Assembly (NCBI GenBank): GCA_024280335.1
Contig: JAJRQI010000041.1
Coordinates: 1 to 55,309 of the forward strand
DNA length: 55,309 bases
Source: Deltaproteobacteria bacterium
GTDB taxonomy: Bacteria > Desulfobacterota > Desulfuromonadia > Desulfuromonadales > Geopsychrobacteraceae
Direction: 5' to 3'
Positions 16,310-25,376 of this stretch are shown piece by piece. Both the position numbers and the translations under genes were made by a program. The notes under the pieces were generated by a model. The model made no database searches. It saw only the letters and a program-made list of their open reading frames with translations, and was not told the DNA's origin. Numbering within the stretch: the stretch's first letter is position 1; each line of letters starts with the position of its first letter.

Positions 16310-18703
16310 CTATCTATCCAAATCAGCAAGGACAAAATCTATCGAGCCGACGATGGTTATTAAATCGGCAATCAGCCAGCCTTTGCTCATCTCCGGCAAC
16401 GCCTGCAGATGGGCAAACGACGGGGTACGAATCCGGCAGCGATAAGCGCTCGGGCCGCCATCGCTGACCAGATAATAACCGCACTCTCCTTTGCTCGATT
16501 CGGTGGCCCGATAGCATTCACCGAGCGGGGCCACCGGGCCGCTGGAGACATTGACGAAATGATGAATCAGGCTTTCGATATCCTGCAGGCCGTCCTGCCG
16601 TTGCGGATAGGAGTAGCGATAATCATCTGTCATCCAACGGCCGCCCGGCATCTGCCCGGCGGCCTGCCGAACGATGCGCAACGACTGTCGCAACTCCTCC
16701 AACCGCACCTGATAACGGGCAAAGCTGTCGCCATCTTTGGCAGTGACGACTTCGAAGTCAAAATTCTCGTAGCCGCTGTAAGGCATTGTCCGGCGCAGGT
16801 CCCAGTCACTGCCACAGGCGCGCAGATTAGGGCCGCTGAAGCCCCAGTCGATCGCCTGATCGAGGGAAACCACGCCGATCCCTTCAGTCCGCACGCGGAA
16901 GATCGGACCGTCGGTCAGCATGCGGTCGAGTTCGTCGATCCGCGCGGTGAAGTCTTCAGTAAAAATATCGACCTGCTGTTTCCAACCATCCGGCAGATCG
17001 AGCGGCAGCCCACCGATGCGGAACCAGGAGGGATGCATGCGGCCGCCGGTGATCATTTCAATAATGTCGAAAATTTTCTCGCGCGACTCAAAACAGTAGA
17101 AAACCGGTGTCATCGCCCCGACATCATGGGCAAAGGTGCCGAGCCAGACCAGATGGTTGGCGATGCGGAACAGCTCGCAGAGCATCACCCGGGCATATTT
17201 CGCGCGCGACGGTACCTTGACATCAAGCAGGGTCTCCAGCGAATTCAGATAGGCCAGATTGTTCTGTACGCCGGAGAGGTAATCGATCCGGTCAGTATAG
17301 GGGATGAACTGTGCCCAGTGCTGACGTTCACCGATCTTCTCAGCGCCGCGATGGTGGTAACCGAGATCGACTTCCAGAGCGCTGATCTCCTCGCCATGCA
17401 TCCGTACGACAAAGCGCAAAACACCGTGAGTGCCGGGGTGGTGCGGCCCCAGATTAAGAACCATACTGCCGTCGTCAGCCCCTTCCAGCGGCACCAGTTT
17501 ATCGCCTTCGAGCGGGATGTACTGGTTAGCAGTTTCAACGGTAAACGGCGGCATATCGGTCGCTCGGGATGGATGTTCCTTGCGCAGCGGGTGCCCCGGC
17601 CAGCCTTCCGGCATCAGGATGCGGCGCAGATCGGGATGCCCGCTGAAACGGATGCCGAACATGTCGTAGACTTCCCGCTCGTACCAGTTTGCCGAAGGCC
17701 AGATATTGGTGATTGAGGGAACTTCGGGATACTCACCGGTCAATGGCACCTTGACCCGCAGATAGCCGGGCATGTCGAAATTGAGTAACTGGTAAACCAG
17801 AGTGAATTGATGCTCGGGAGGGTTGCGTCGGTGACGTTCGTCGATCGCGGTCAGATCTTCCAAACGACGATACTTCTGCGTACTTTCATGCTTGAGAAAG
17901 TAGAGCAGCTCCGTCACCAGCTGCAACGGAGCGATCAGAATCGGCGTATCGGCGGCCAGTGGATCGATAGTGATGCGTCCGGCAAAACGTTCCTGCAGCT
18001 CGCGGTAGAGCTGTTCGCTGTTATCCGGGAACAGCTGCTTCGCCTGTGGCGGACGCCAGCCGCTGAAACTGCGGCTGTTTTGAAAATCGGGCGGCTGCTG
18101 AGCAGTGCCGCGAATGCTGCTGTTGCCGTAACCGGGGCCGCGCGGATCGCGGTCTTTGCTGACTCCGTCAACCAGCGGCAGACCGCCGGTCCCCTCGCTG
18201 CCGCCCTGCATCCCCAGAACTTTGCGCGCCGGTTGTTCCTCTGCGGCAATCTTTTTCTGCAACTCCATCAGGCCATGAATAAAGGCTTCGGGGCGCGGCG
18301 GACAACCGGGAATATAAATATCGACCGGCAGAATCTGGTTGACCCCCTGCATGACACTGTAGACATCGTACATGCCGCCGGAGTTGGCACAGCTGCCCAT
18401 CGCGATCACCCACTTGGGGTTCGGCATCTGCTCGTAAAGCCGTAAAATCGAGGCGCCCATCTTCTTGAACGGGGTGCCGGAGATGATCATCAGATCGGCC
18501 TCGCGCGGGGTGCCGCGCAGCACCTCGGCACCAAAGCGGGCCAGATCGAAGCGCGGCGTCATGCTGGTCATCATCTCGACAAAACAACAGGAGAGACCGA
18601 AGAACATCGGCCAGAGACTGTTTTTGCGCCCCCAGTTGATCAGCTCATCCAGGCTGGTCAACAGCACCCCCTGCGGCAATTTTCCGCTCACCGGCTCGCT
18701 CAT
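16310..18703 (-). CDS. nuoBCD: Fused NADH-quinone oxidoreductase subunits B/C/D
   Basis: One uninterrupted 797-residue protein that joins three complex I subunits. NuoB occupies about 1-160, with the N2 cluster ligands C39-C40, C105 and C134. A linker of about 60 residues (roughly 162-222, rich in Gly, Pro, Gln and charged residues) follows. NuoC covers about 223-380, with [14 protein letters not shown] and [10 protein letters not shown]. NuoD runs from about 410 to the end, with GPHHPGTHG in the quinone pocket. The fusion keeps the N2 cluster and quinone-site subunits in fixed stoichiometry. NuoCD fusions are well known and B/C/D fusions have been annotated in Geobacter relatives (from memory). 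The start overlaps the nuoA stop as ATGA. Confidence 0.95.
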   Translation of the reverse strand: MSEPVSGKLPQGVLLTSLDELINWGRKNSLWPMFFGLSCCFVEMMTSMTPRFDLARFGAEVLRGTPREADLMIISGTPFKKMGASILRLYEQMPNPKWVIAMGSCANSGGMYDVYSVMQGVNQILPVDIYIPGCPPRPEAFIHGLMELQKKIAAEEQPARKVLGMQGGSEGTGGLPLVDGVSKDRDPRGPGYGNSSIRGTAQQPPDFQNSRSFSGWRPPQAKQLFPDNSEQLYRELQERFAGRITIDPLAADTPILIAPLQLVTELLYFLKHESTQKYRRLEDLTAIDERHRRNPPEHQFTLVYQLLNFDMPGYLRVKVPLTGEYPEVPSITNIWPSANWYEREVYDMFGIRFSGHPDLRRILMPEGWPGHPLRKEHPSRATDMPPFTVETANQYIPLEGDKLVPLEGADDGSMVLNLGPHHPGTHGVLRFVVRMHGEEISALEVDLGYHHRGAEKIGERQHWAQFIPYTDRIDYLSGVQNNLAYLNSLETLLDVKVPSRAKYARVMLCELFRIANHLVWLGTFAHDVGAMTPVFYCFESREKIFDIIEMITGGRMHPSWFRIGGLPLDLPDGWKQQVDIFTEDFTARIDELDRMLTDGPIFRVRTEGIGVVSLDQAIDWGFSGPNLRACGSDWDLRRTMPYSGYENFDFEVVTAKDGDSFARYQVRLEELRQSLRIVRQAAGQMPGGRWMTDDYRYSYPQRQDGLQDIESLIHHFVNVSSGPVAPLGECYRATESSKGECGYYLVSDGGPSAYRCRIRTPSFAHLQALPEMSKGWLIADLITIVGSIDFVLADLDR

Positions 18704-19146
18704 CTGCGCCTCCGCGCCAGCATCTGCAAACGGGTGGTCTCAGAACCCCAATCGAGTCCGCCCTTCTTCCACAAGTAGATCAGACCGAGAAACAGGATGA
18801 CGATGAAGAAGCTGATTTGCCAGAATCCGGCCCAACCGAGCCGGTCGTAGGCAACCGCCCAGGAGACAACAAAAACCGCCTCGACATCAAAAACGATAAA
18901 AAAGATAGCGACCAGATAGAAAGGCACCGGTTCACGCAGGCGCGCATCACCGGTCGGCAGAACAGCAGATTCGTAGGGTTGATCTTTTTGCTGCGAGTGG
19001 GTCCGGTTGCCGAGCAGACGGGCCAAAATCAGCAGCAGCAGAATCATCGCGGTGGCGATCAGGACATAGAGGCCGAGAGTGACCAGATCCTCGGTGCCGG
19101 GCGGTCCGAGGGGACCTGTTGCAGAGCTGGTGTCAGCAGGCAGCAT
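18700..19146 (-). CDS. nuoA: NADH-quinone oxidoreductase subunit A
   Basis: First gene of the complex I operon, 148 residues with three membrane helices. [12 protein letters not shown] is the conserved loop (the usual YECG glycine-containing loop, here without Cys), and [20 protein letters not shown] is the strongly conserved second helix with the buried acidic residues. The C-terminus adds a short basic tail ending RRRR. Only a weak GGA precedes the ATG. The 180 nt upstream separate it from rnhA and contain a terminator and a hairpin, so the operon promoter should lie there. Confidence 0.93.
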   Translation of the reverse strand: MLPADTSSATGPLGPPGTEDLVTLGLYVLIATAMILLLLILARLLGNRTHSQQKDQPYESAVLPTGDARLREPVPFYLVAIFFIVFDVEAVFVVSWAVAYDRLGWAGFWQISFFIVILFLGLIYLWKKGGLDWGSETTRLQMLARRRR

Positions 19147-19169
19147 AGGATTCCAAGCTCAACAGAGAA

Positions 19170-19207
19170 GGTAACTTCGGCGAATGGCCCCGCGCTGAAG
19201 AGTTACC
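19170..19207. promoter_or_regulatory. Inverted repeat in the nuoA leader
   Basis: GGTAACTTC and GAAGAGTTACC form an interrupted stem 24 nt before the nuoA start codon. It could be an operator or a leader hairpin. Further upstream on the minus strand TTAATT and TATTTA are 17 nt apart, a weak sigma-70-like pair. I see no sigma-54 motif here. Confidence 0.35.
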
Positions 19208-19282
19208 AGAGAAGATTCTTCGGGGTTTGCTACAACGCTGTAAATACTACCACATCTATCAACAATTAAAGGTTCCGAGGTG

Positions 19283-19313
19283 AAAAAATTCAGGGGCGCT
19301 GTTTGCCGCGCCC
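19283..19313 (-). terminator. Rho-independent terminator after rnhA
   Basis: On the minus strand GGGCGC and GCGCCC pair around an 8-nt loop, followed by CTGAA and six T. It lies 13 nt after the rnhA stop and isolates the nuo operon from the genes upstream. Confidence 0.6.
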
Positions 19314-19326
19314 TCGCATGAATCGA

Positions 19327-19764
19327 CTATGCCTCCTGTCTCGCCTCAATTGCCGACCGTGCCAATTCATCGCAGCGCTCATTCTCTGTATGACCGGCGT
19401 GGCCCTTGACCCAGACCCACTCAACCTCATGGCCGGCGCAAAGGTCGAGCAGCCGCTCCCACAGGTCGCGATTGGCGACCTGCTCCTTTTTCGAGTTCTT
19501 CCACCCCTTGCGCTGCCAGCCGCTAATCCATTCGGTCATCCCTTTGACCAGATACTGGGAATCGGTGGTCACCCGCACCCGGCAGGGGCGCTTGAGCGAT
19601 TCGAGGCCGGCGATCGCGCCGAGCATTTCCATCCGGTTGTTGGTGGTTTCCGGATCGTAGCCGGACAGTTCCTTGAGATGTTCGCCGCAGCGCAGGATGG
19701 TTCCATAGCCGCCGGGGCCGGGATTGCCGGAACAGGCGCCATCGGAAAAAATTTCGACAAGCAT
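19327..19764 (-). CDS. rnhA: Ribonuclease HI
   Basis: A 145-residue RNase HI that cleaves the RNA strand of RNA-DNA hybrids in the cytoplasm. The catalytic carboxylates are visible: D8 in [16 protein letters not shown]46 in [10 protein letters not shown]68 in TTDSQYL, and the last Asp in [15 protein letters not shown] is the flexible catalytic-loop histidine region. I chose the ATG at 19764 because GGGGAT lies 5 nt upstream; the frame runs on to 19827 without a ribosome site. Length is typical of bacterial RNase HI without an extra hybrid-binding domain. Confidence 0.92.
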   Translation of the reverse strand: MLVEIFSDGACSGNPGPGGYGTILRCGEHLKELSGYDPETTNNRMEMLGAIAGLESLKRPCRVRVTTDSQYLVKGMTEWISGWQRKGWKNSKKEQVANRDLWERLLDLCAGHEVEWVWVKGHAGHTENERCDELARSAIEARQEA

Positions 19765-19862
19765 TAAATATCCCCAATTGATGATTGTGGGTAAAAAGAA
19801 TCGGTCGCAGCCTAGCATAGCAGCCAACCATTCCGAGCGAAAAATGCGCTGCCCGTCTGCGA

Positions 19863-20228
19863 CTATTTTTTCTCTGCTCCCGCGGAGCCATCAGACTCCA
19901 GCGGAAGTTCAGGGAAAGTCCAAGCATACTTTGCCAGATCAAGCTGCGCTTTCCGGTCAAAAACCAGCCCTTCGGCAGCCAACAGATCACGTTGCAGGAT
20001 ATTTCCTTCGCCGTCGCTGCGACGGCTGACCTGTCCCAGACGGTTGATCACCCGTTGCCAGGGGACATCGCTGCCGGGCGGCAGTGCCGCCATAGCAAAC
20101 CCGACGGTGCGCGCAGTACAGCCGATCCGCTGGCCGACCCGGCCGTAGGTCGTCACGTAACCGGGCGGGATCTGCCGAACCAGGGCATAAATGCGTCGGT
20201 AAAGCGGGCTGGCGGGGCGCTGGCACAT
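19863..20228 (-). CDS. Alkyltransferase-like protein (MGMT fold, no catalytic Cys)
   Basis: A 121-residue protein with the DNA-binding domain of O6-alkylguanine-DNA alkyltransferase: [17 protein letters not shown], then [20 protein letters not shown]. Where repair enzymes have PCHR, this one reads PWQR (residues 56-59), so the alkyl-accepting cysteine is replaced by tryptophan. That is the hallmark of Atl proteins, which bind O6-alkylguanine, flip it out and hand the lesion to nucleotide excision repair. It starts 3 nt after the histidine kinase stop codon and is probably co-transcribed with it. Confidence 0.85.
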   Translation of the reverse strand: MCQRPASPLYRRIYALVRQIPPGYVTTYGRVGQRIGCTARTVGFAMAALPPGSDVPWQRVINRLGQVSRRSDGEGNILQRDLLAAEGLVFDRKAQLDLAKYAWTFPELPLESDGSAGAEKK

Positions 20229-20231
20229 AGG

Positions 20232-21896
20232 TTAGATGGTATACATCGGCTGCGTGGGACAAATCGGCAGACTGATATTGAAGCGGGCGCCTTCTCCGGG
20301 GGCCGAATTGACCGTCAGGGAGCCCTTGTGGGTGTCGGTGATGATGTAGTAAGAAACCGACAGGCCGAGGCCGGTCCCGCTGCTGAGCTCCTTGGTAGTG
20401 AAAAAAGGTTCGAAAATCCTGTTGCGGAGTTTTTCGTCGATACCGGGTCCATTGTCAGCGATACGGATGGTTACCCGCCGGTTGTCGGTTGTCGCAGAAA
20501 TCCGGATCTCCGGCCCGGCGCTCAGCTCGCACCAGCTGTAAATTGCCTGCGCGCTGTTTCTCAGCAAGTTGAGGAGAACCTGCTGCAGCTGGGATTTCAC
20601 CCCTAAAACCGGCGGCAGATTATCCGCAAGCTCGGTGATGATGCGGATAGCACGGAAATCATAACTGCCATCCAGATCTTTTCCCGCCAGTTCCAGGGTC
20701 TGCTCTATAATCAGCTTAAGGTCGCAGGGGAGCAACTCGGTCGATTCTTTGCGGCTGAAGCTGAGCATGTTCTGCACGATTTTTGCCGCACGCTGCCCTG
20801 CTTCTGCAATCCTATCGAGCATTTCAGGGATGTTACGCTGCAGATGAAACTGACGCATTTTCTCCAGATCAACACCGAGTTCGGCTGCCAGCTGCTGGTC
20901 CGCTGGGGACTCACTCAGCAGACGGGAGCGGATCAGTTGCATGTTCTGCAGGATTCCGGCCAGCGGATTGTTGATCTCGTGCGCCATCCCGGCCGCCAGA
21001 CCGCCCAACGACATCATCTTTTCCGACTGGACCAACAGCTTCTCCATCTGCACCCGTTCGCTGACGTCGTCGATGCGGATAACCGCTCCGGACACATCAT
21101 CGGCGACCAGCGGATAAATCACGACATCAAAAAATTGTTTGACGCCCTGTGACTCACGCAGAACTTTGCTGATCTTGCGGGTCTTGCGTGAGATCAAGGC
21201 TTGATCGATCAGGGCCAGGTCGGAGCTCAGCAGCGGCAGCAGCTGGTGAATATCCCGACCGATCGCCTCATCGGCAGGCAAGCCGGCAAGCATTTCGGCC
21301 CGCTGGTTCCAGTGACTGACCCGTCCTTGATTATCAATGGTAATCAGGGCCGAAGGCATCGAATCGATAATATTGCGCAGCAGATTCCTCAGGTTACGCA
21401 TTTCAAGTTCGCTGCGGCGGATCTCGGTGATGTCGATCATCACCCCGACCAGCCCCAGGACCTCGGCATCCGGGTCGCCGATGGTCGCCTTATTGAACAG
21501 GATGTCACGATCGCTGCCGTCAGCATAGCGCACCTGAGCCTGGTAGGTCTGGGTGCCATGTTGTTGCATCAACTCCAGATCGGCGCGATGATAGACATCA
21601 GCCAGCTCGGCCGGAGCAATATCATAAACCGTATGGCCGATCAGCTGCTCGCGGCTTTTCCCCAGGTAGTCGCAGAAAGCCTGGTTGCAGCCGGTATAAA
21701 CCCCCTCAGCGTTTTTGTAGAACAGCGGGCTCGGCAGGGTTTCAGTGATGGTCGCGAGGGTCTGTAAACTTTCGTTGAGTTTCACCTCGGCTTCACGCAG
21801 GCGCTCAGCGACCGGTTGCTGCTGCAGCCGGACCAACTGTTCTTCGAGCTCAGTAATACGTTGCCGGGCCTGCGGCAAGGAGAGTTTTTTTGTCAT
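20232..21896 (-). CDS. PAS-containing histidine kinase (cytosolic, orphan)
   Basis: A 554-residue kinase without membrane segments. An N-terminal coiled coil (about 8-45) is followed by two PAS domains (about 48-165 and 175-290), a dimerisation domain with the phospho-accepting histidine in [14 protein letters not shown] (about residue 310), and a catalytic ATPase domain with [21 protein letters not shown] and [26 protein letters not shown] opening in PAS1 is typical of ligand-sensing PAS. No response regulator gene is adjacent, so its partner is elsewhere. The kinase core closely resembles that of the 22928-25246 kinase, indicating duplication. Confidence 0.9.
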   Translation of the reverse strand: MTKKLSLPQARQRITELEEQLVRLQQQPVAERLREAEVKLNESLQTLATITETLPSPLFYKNAEGVYTGCNQAFCDYLGKSREQLIGHTVYDIAPAELADVYHRADLELMQQHGTQTYQAQVRYADGSDRDILFNKATIGDPDAEVLGLVGVMIDITEIRRSELEMRNLRNLLRNIIDSMPSALITIDNQGRVSHWNQRAEMLAGLPADEAIGRDIHQLLPLLSSDLALIDQALISRKTRKISKVLRESQGVKQFFDVVIYPLVADDVSGAVIRIDDVSERVQMEKLLVQSEKMMSLGGLAAGMAHEINNPLAGILQNMQLIRSRLLSESPADQQLAAELGVDLEKMRQFHLQRNIPEMLDRIAEAGQRAAKIVQNMLSFSRKESTELLPCDLKLIIEQTLELAGKDLDGSYDFRAIRIITELADNLPPVLGVKSQLQQVLLNLLRNSAQAIYSWCELSAGPEIRISATTDNRRVTIRIADNGPGIDEKLRNRIFEPFFTTKELSSGTGLGLSVSYYIITDTHKGSLTVNSAPGEGARFNISLPICPTQPMYTI

Positions 21897-22080
21897 TCAA
21901 ACACCTTCTGCTCAGCAATTTCCCCCATCCACTTAATTCATAGCGTTTTTTTTCGATTGAGCTGATCGATCTTAGCATCTATGCTTCATGGCTGAGAATA
22001 AAATGACTGCAATGACATAACAAGGGGCGAATTTCAGCCCCGGAAGACCGTTGGAAAGATAAAAACAAGGGGGGGAATAC

Positions 22081-22959
22081 ATGTTGTCTATCGGTAGCAA
22101 GTTGCGGATCGGATCGCCGGGGATCGGTTGCTGGATCATTACTTTGCTGTTCTGTTGTGGGTTTCTGCCGACGGCAGCGGCCGGTGCAGCAGAACTGATG
22201 CTGCCGCAGGTATACAGCGAACAGGTCGATGTCAGCGGCTGGCTGATGAGCGAAAAGCTCGACGGGGTGCGCGGCTATTGGGACGGCAAACAGCTGTTGA
22301 CGAAAAACGGCAACCGCCTATTCCCGCCGTTGGCATTTATCCGTGACCTGCCCCCCTTCCCTCTGGAGGGGGAACTCTGGTTCGGGCGTGACAGCTTCGG
22401 CCAAACGATGATGATCGTCAAAAAACAGCAGCCGCATGACGGCTGGCGAAAACTCAAGTTTGCCATTTTCGACGTGCCGCAAGCAGCCGGTGGTTTCAGC
22501 GAGCGGCTGGCCAAAGCCCGTGACTGGTTTGCCGCACAGCCTTCGGCTTATGCCTTCGTCATTGCGCAGATCCCGGTTCGTGATCCAGCCCATCTACAAC
22601 AGGAGCTGCAACGGATTGAACGTCTCGGTGGCGAGGGGTTGATCGTCCGCCGACCGGATGCCCTTTACGTCGCCGGCCGCAGCGCGGAGATCCTCAAGGT
22701 AAAAAACTATCAGGACGCCGAAGCCAGGGTGCTGGCACATCTGCCCGGCAAGGGACGCAACCGGGGGCGGCTCGGTTCTCTGCTGGTCGCGCTTGAGGAC
22801 GGTAAGCAGTTCAAGCTCGGCAGCGGCTTCAGCGATGAGCAACGGGAATCACCGCCGCCGGTCGGGGCGCTGGTCACCTTTAAATATTACGGGAGATATC
22901 GCTCCGGAATTCCGAAGTTCCCGTCGTTCATGCGCATCCGGCAGGACCGGAACCTGTAG
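22081..22959 (+). CDS. Exported ATP-dependent DNA ligase (Lig E type)
   Basis: A minimal ATP-dependent DNA ligase of 292 residues. SEKLDGVRGYWDG contains the nucleotidyl-accepting lysine K59; LEGELWFGRD, FAIFDVP, GGEGLIVRRPD and ILKVKN are the further nucleotidyltransferase motifs, and an OB-fold domain follows (about 205-292). The N-terminus has a hydrophobic core (CWIITLLFCCGFLP) ending TAAAGAAE, which fits a Sec signal peptide; such periplasmic ligases (Lig E) are known from competent Gram-negatives. A GGGGGGG ribosome site precedes the ATG. The 3' end overlaps the convergent kinase gene by 32 nt. Confidence 0.85.
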   Translation: MLSIGSKLRIGSPGIGCWIITLLFCCGFLPTAAAGAAELMLPQVYSEQVDVSGWLMSEKLDGVRGYWDGKQLLTKNGNRLFPPLAFIRDLPPFPLEGELWFGRDSFGQTMMIVKKQQPHDGWRKLKFAIFDVPQAAGGFSERLAKARDWFAAQPSAYAFVIAQIPVRDPAHLQQELQRIERLGGEGLIVRRPDALYVAGRSAEILKVKNYQDAEARVLAHLPGKGRNRGRLGSLLVALEDGKQFKLGSGFSDEQRESPPPVGALVTFKYYGRYRSGIPKFPSFMRIRQDRNL

Positions 22960-25246
22960 CCAGCGGCAGCCGGATGGTGAACCTGGCTCCCTGGCCGGGC
23001 AGCGATTCGACCGACATGGTGCCCTGATGCTGCTCGGTGATAATGAAATAGGAGACAGACAGTCCAAGCCCGGTGCCGGCACCGACCTCTTTGGTGGTGA
23101 AAAACGGCTCGAAGCTCCTTTTGCACACCTCAGCATTCATGCCGGGGCCATTATCCTCAATCTCAACCTGGGCAAACGATCCGTCAGCCGTCAGCCGCAG
23201 GATGAAGCAGGGGCGGGATGAGCTGTCCCTGTTTTCAAACATTGCCTGGGCGCCATTTTTGAACAGGTTGAGAAAAACCTGCTGGATTTTTGTCTCTTCA
23301 CAGGAAACATCCGGCATGTCCGGGGCGTATTCCTTGATGATTCCAATGTTTTTGAAATCATACAGTGACTGGAGATTATAGTCGCTCGATACCAGCCCGA
23401 GGGTTTTGTCCAATATTTTTGCCAGGGAATGGGGGGCATTGTTCGATTCACTTTTGCGACTGAAATTGAGCATATTGGCGACGATATCGGCCGCACGACG
23501 ACCCGAATCCATAATCGTCTCAAGCATTTTAGTCAGACCTCTTTGTTGCAGATAGACAGCCAGCGTCTCAAGATTGACGCCGCTCGCTTCCGCCGCAACC
23601 CGGTTCTGTGGATTAGCTGGATCGAGACGCATCTGCATCAGCTGGGCACTTTGCAGAATCCCGGCGAGGGGGTTATTGATTTCATGGGCCATGCCTGCGG
23701 CCAGATTGCCGACCGAAAGCATTTTGTCCGACTGGATGATCATCTCTTCCAGTTGAACTCTCTCGGTAATGTCGTCAATCCGAATGACTGCTCCCTGGCT
23801 GCCGTTGGACGTTAAGGGGTAGACCGTCACATCGGAGACACGGGTCTTCTCAGTATCGTTGAAAGTCACTTTGCTTTGGGTCTGCGGCTGACGCGATTTC
23901 AGTGCGCTGCTGACCTTTTCCAGCTGTGCTTCCAGTTGCGGAAAAACCTTTTCCAGCGGCAATCCGATCGCTTTTTTCGCCGCTGTGCCGCTTTGCTTTT
24001 CCGCTTCACGGTTCCACTGGGTCACCAGCCCCTGCGGATCGACGCCGATCAGAACCGAGGGCATCGAATTGAAAATATTGCGGATATAGCTTTGCGCCCG
24101 TTTCAGTTGTTTCTCTGTCTGCCGGCGCAGGCGGATATTGAAAACCAGGGTAACGATCGTGAACAGCAAGAAGCCGATGAACCCGGCAGTGATCCAGATG
24201 ATGGTTTGATACTGCCGATAGAAGGAGAACGGCCGGTTGATAATGATTCGCTCGGCGGGCAGCCCCGCTTCGGCGATCGAAAAACGCTTGAGCTGTGGAT
24301 AGTTGAAGATATTCCGATTGACCCCTTTGCGCAGAATCGGGATCGAGCCGGGCGAGGCCCCCTGCAGAATCTGCGTTCCCATCCGCGCCATCGCCTGTCC
24401 CTGAGAATAACCGCTGATGACGTTGCCGCCGACAACCCCCTTGCCGACATTGAATTCCAGCAAGCAGTAGACCGGGACACTGCTGTTTTCGGCCAGAACC
24501 TCCCCGATCCGCTCATAGGTCACGTAACGCCCGTCCCGGTCGGAAAAGTAGACCCCGAACAGCACAATTGTTCCCGCTTCGAGCCCGGAAAGTTTATGCC
24601 CCAGTTCGTCCAGACTCAGATTTTCGGCATACTCAAGCTGCAGACGTGAAGCATAAGGCGCAAGCTGCCGGCGGATCGTCTTTTCCCAGGCCCGACCGGT
24701 TTTCAGGTAATCGTTGACAATAAAAACTTTTCCGCTTCCGGGGTGGTTCTGCAGAGCCAGTTCCAGGGTTGCCGCTGCATCGAAAACCTCTTCTATTCCG
24801 GTAAAGTTGGCGTGTTCTTCCAAATCCTCATCCTGCAGATAGTTGACGCCGCAAAAGACCACCGGAACTCCGGGGAACAGCGTATCGCCATGCAGCCGCA
24901 AAAAATCGAAAGCATTGTTATCCGAGGAAAGAATCAGCTCGAAGTGGGTACTTCGATACTTGCTCCGGTAGGTTTGCAGCAGGGATTGCAGATACTCAGA
25001 GCTGTGGAAACGTTTCGAGTCCATGTTTTCGACGTGCAGCACCAGATCACTGCCGTTACCCGTCAGTTCATCCTCTACCGCCTGGGTGATGTTACGCACC
25101 CAGGTCATGTTCTGATGATAGGAGTTCAGCAGCAGGACATGCCTGGGTTCAGCCGTGGGATGCGCTGCGTAAACCGGCAGGATCGTTACTCCAAGCAGGA
25201 GAATGATCAAAATACCCTGCACTGCAATGTGGCAAAAAACTCTCAT
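22928..25246 (-). CDS. Histidine kinase with periplasmic ABC-substrate-binding-like sensor
   Basis: A 772-residue membrane kinase. A signal/anchor helix (about 8-28) leads to a periplasmic domain of about 300 residues resembling the ABC transporter substrate-binding family used as a sensor (HVLLLNSYHQNMTWV, VVFCGVNYL, NVISGYSQGQAMARMG). A second helix (IIWITAGFIGFLLFTIV) leads to a PAS domain, the histidine box [14 protein letters not shown], and the ATPase domain with EDNGPGM and [14 protein letters not shown] chose the ATG at 25246, with AAGGG upstream. There is no neighbouring response regulator. The cytoplasmic half is paralogous to the 20232-21896 kinase. Confidence 0.9.
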   Translation of the reverse strand: MRVFCHIAVQGILIILLLGVTILPVYAAHPTAEPRHVLLLNSYHQNMTWVRNITQAVEDELTGNGSDLVLHVENMDSKRFHSSEYLQSLLQTYRSKYRSTHFELILSSDNNAFDFLRLHGDTLFPGVPVVFCGVNYLQDEDLEEHANFTGIEEVFDAAATLELALQNHPGSGKVFIVNDYLKTGRAWEKTIRRQLAPYASRLQLEYAENLSLDELGHKLSGLEAGTIVLFGVYFSDRDGRYVTYERIGEVLAENSSVPVYCLLEFNVGKGVVGGNVISGYSQGQAMARMGTQILQGASPGSIPILRKGVNRNIFNYPQLKRFSIAEAGLPAERIIINRPFSFYRQYQTIIWITAGFIGFLLFTIVTLVFNIRLRRQTEKQLKRAQSYIRNIFNSMPSVLIGVDPQGLVTQWNREAEKQSGTAAKKAIGLPLEKVFPQLEAQLEKVSSALKSRQPQTQSKVTFNDTEKTRVSDVTVYPLTSNGSQGAVIRIDDITERVQLEEMIIQSDKMLSVGNLAAGMAHEINNPLAGILQSAQLMQMRLDPANPQNRVAAEASGVNLETLAVYLQQRGLTKMLETIMDSGRRAADIVANMLNFSRKSESNNAPHSLAKILDKTLGLVSSDYNLQSLYDFKNIGIIKEYAPDMPDVSCEETKIQQVFLNLFKNGAQAMFENRDSSSRPCFILRLTADGSFAQVEIEDNGPGMNAEVCKRSFEPFFTTKEVGAGTGLGLSVSYFIITEQHQGTMSVESLPGQGARFTIRLPLATGSGPAGCA

Positions 25247-25376
25247 CTGAACCCTTGTCGACAAACAGGGAGAGCAACGCACCGCTGGAAAGGGAAAGTT
25301 AAATATAACTTATCTGTTGAGTTTGTAAAGGTTTTCCGGGCCATGTGACTTGTAATCTCTGGATTTTATTGGCTGA

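Noticed and set aside
16409-17716. Plus-strand open frame of 435 codons
   Set aside because: Antisense to the well-supported nuoBCD; no domain, no ribosome site.
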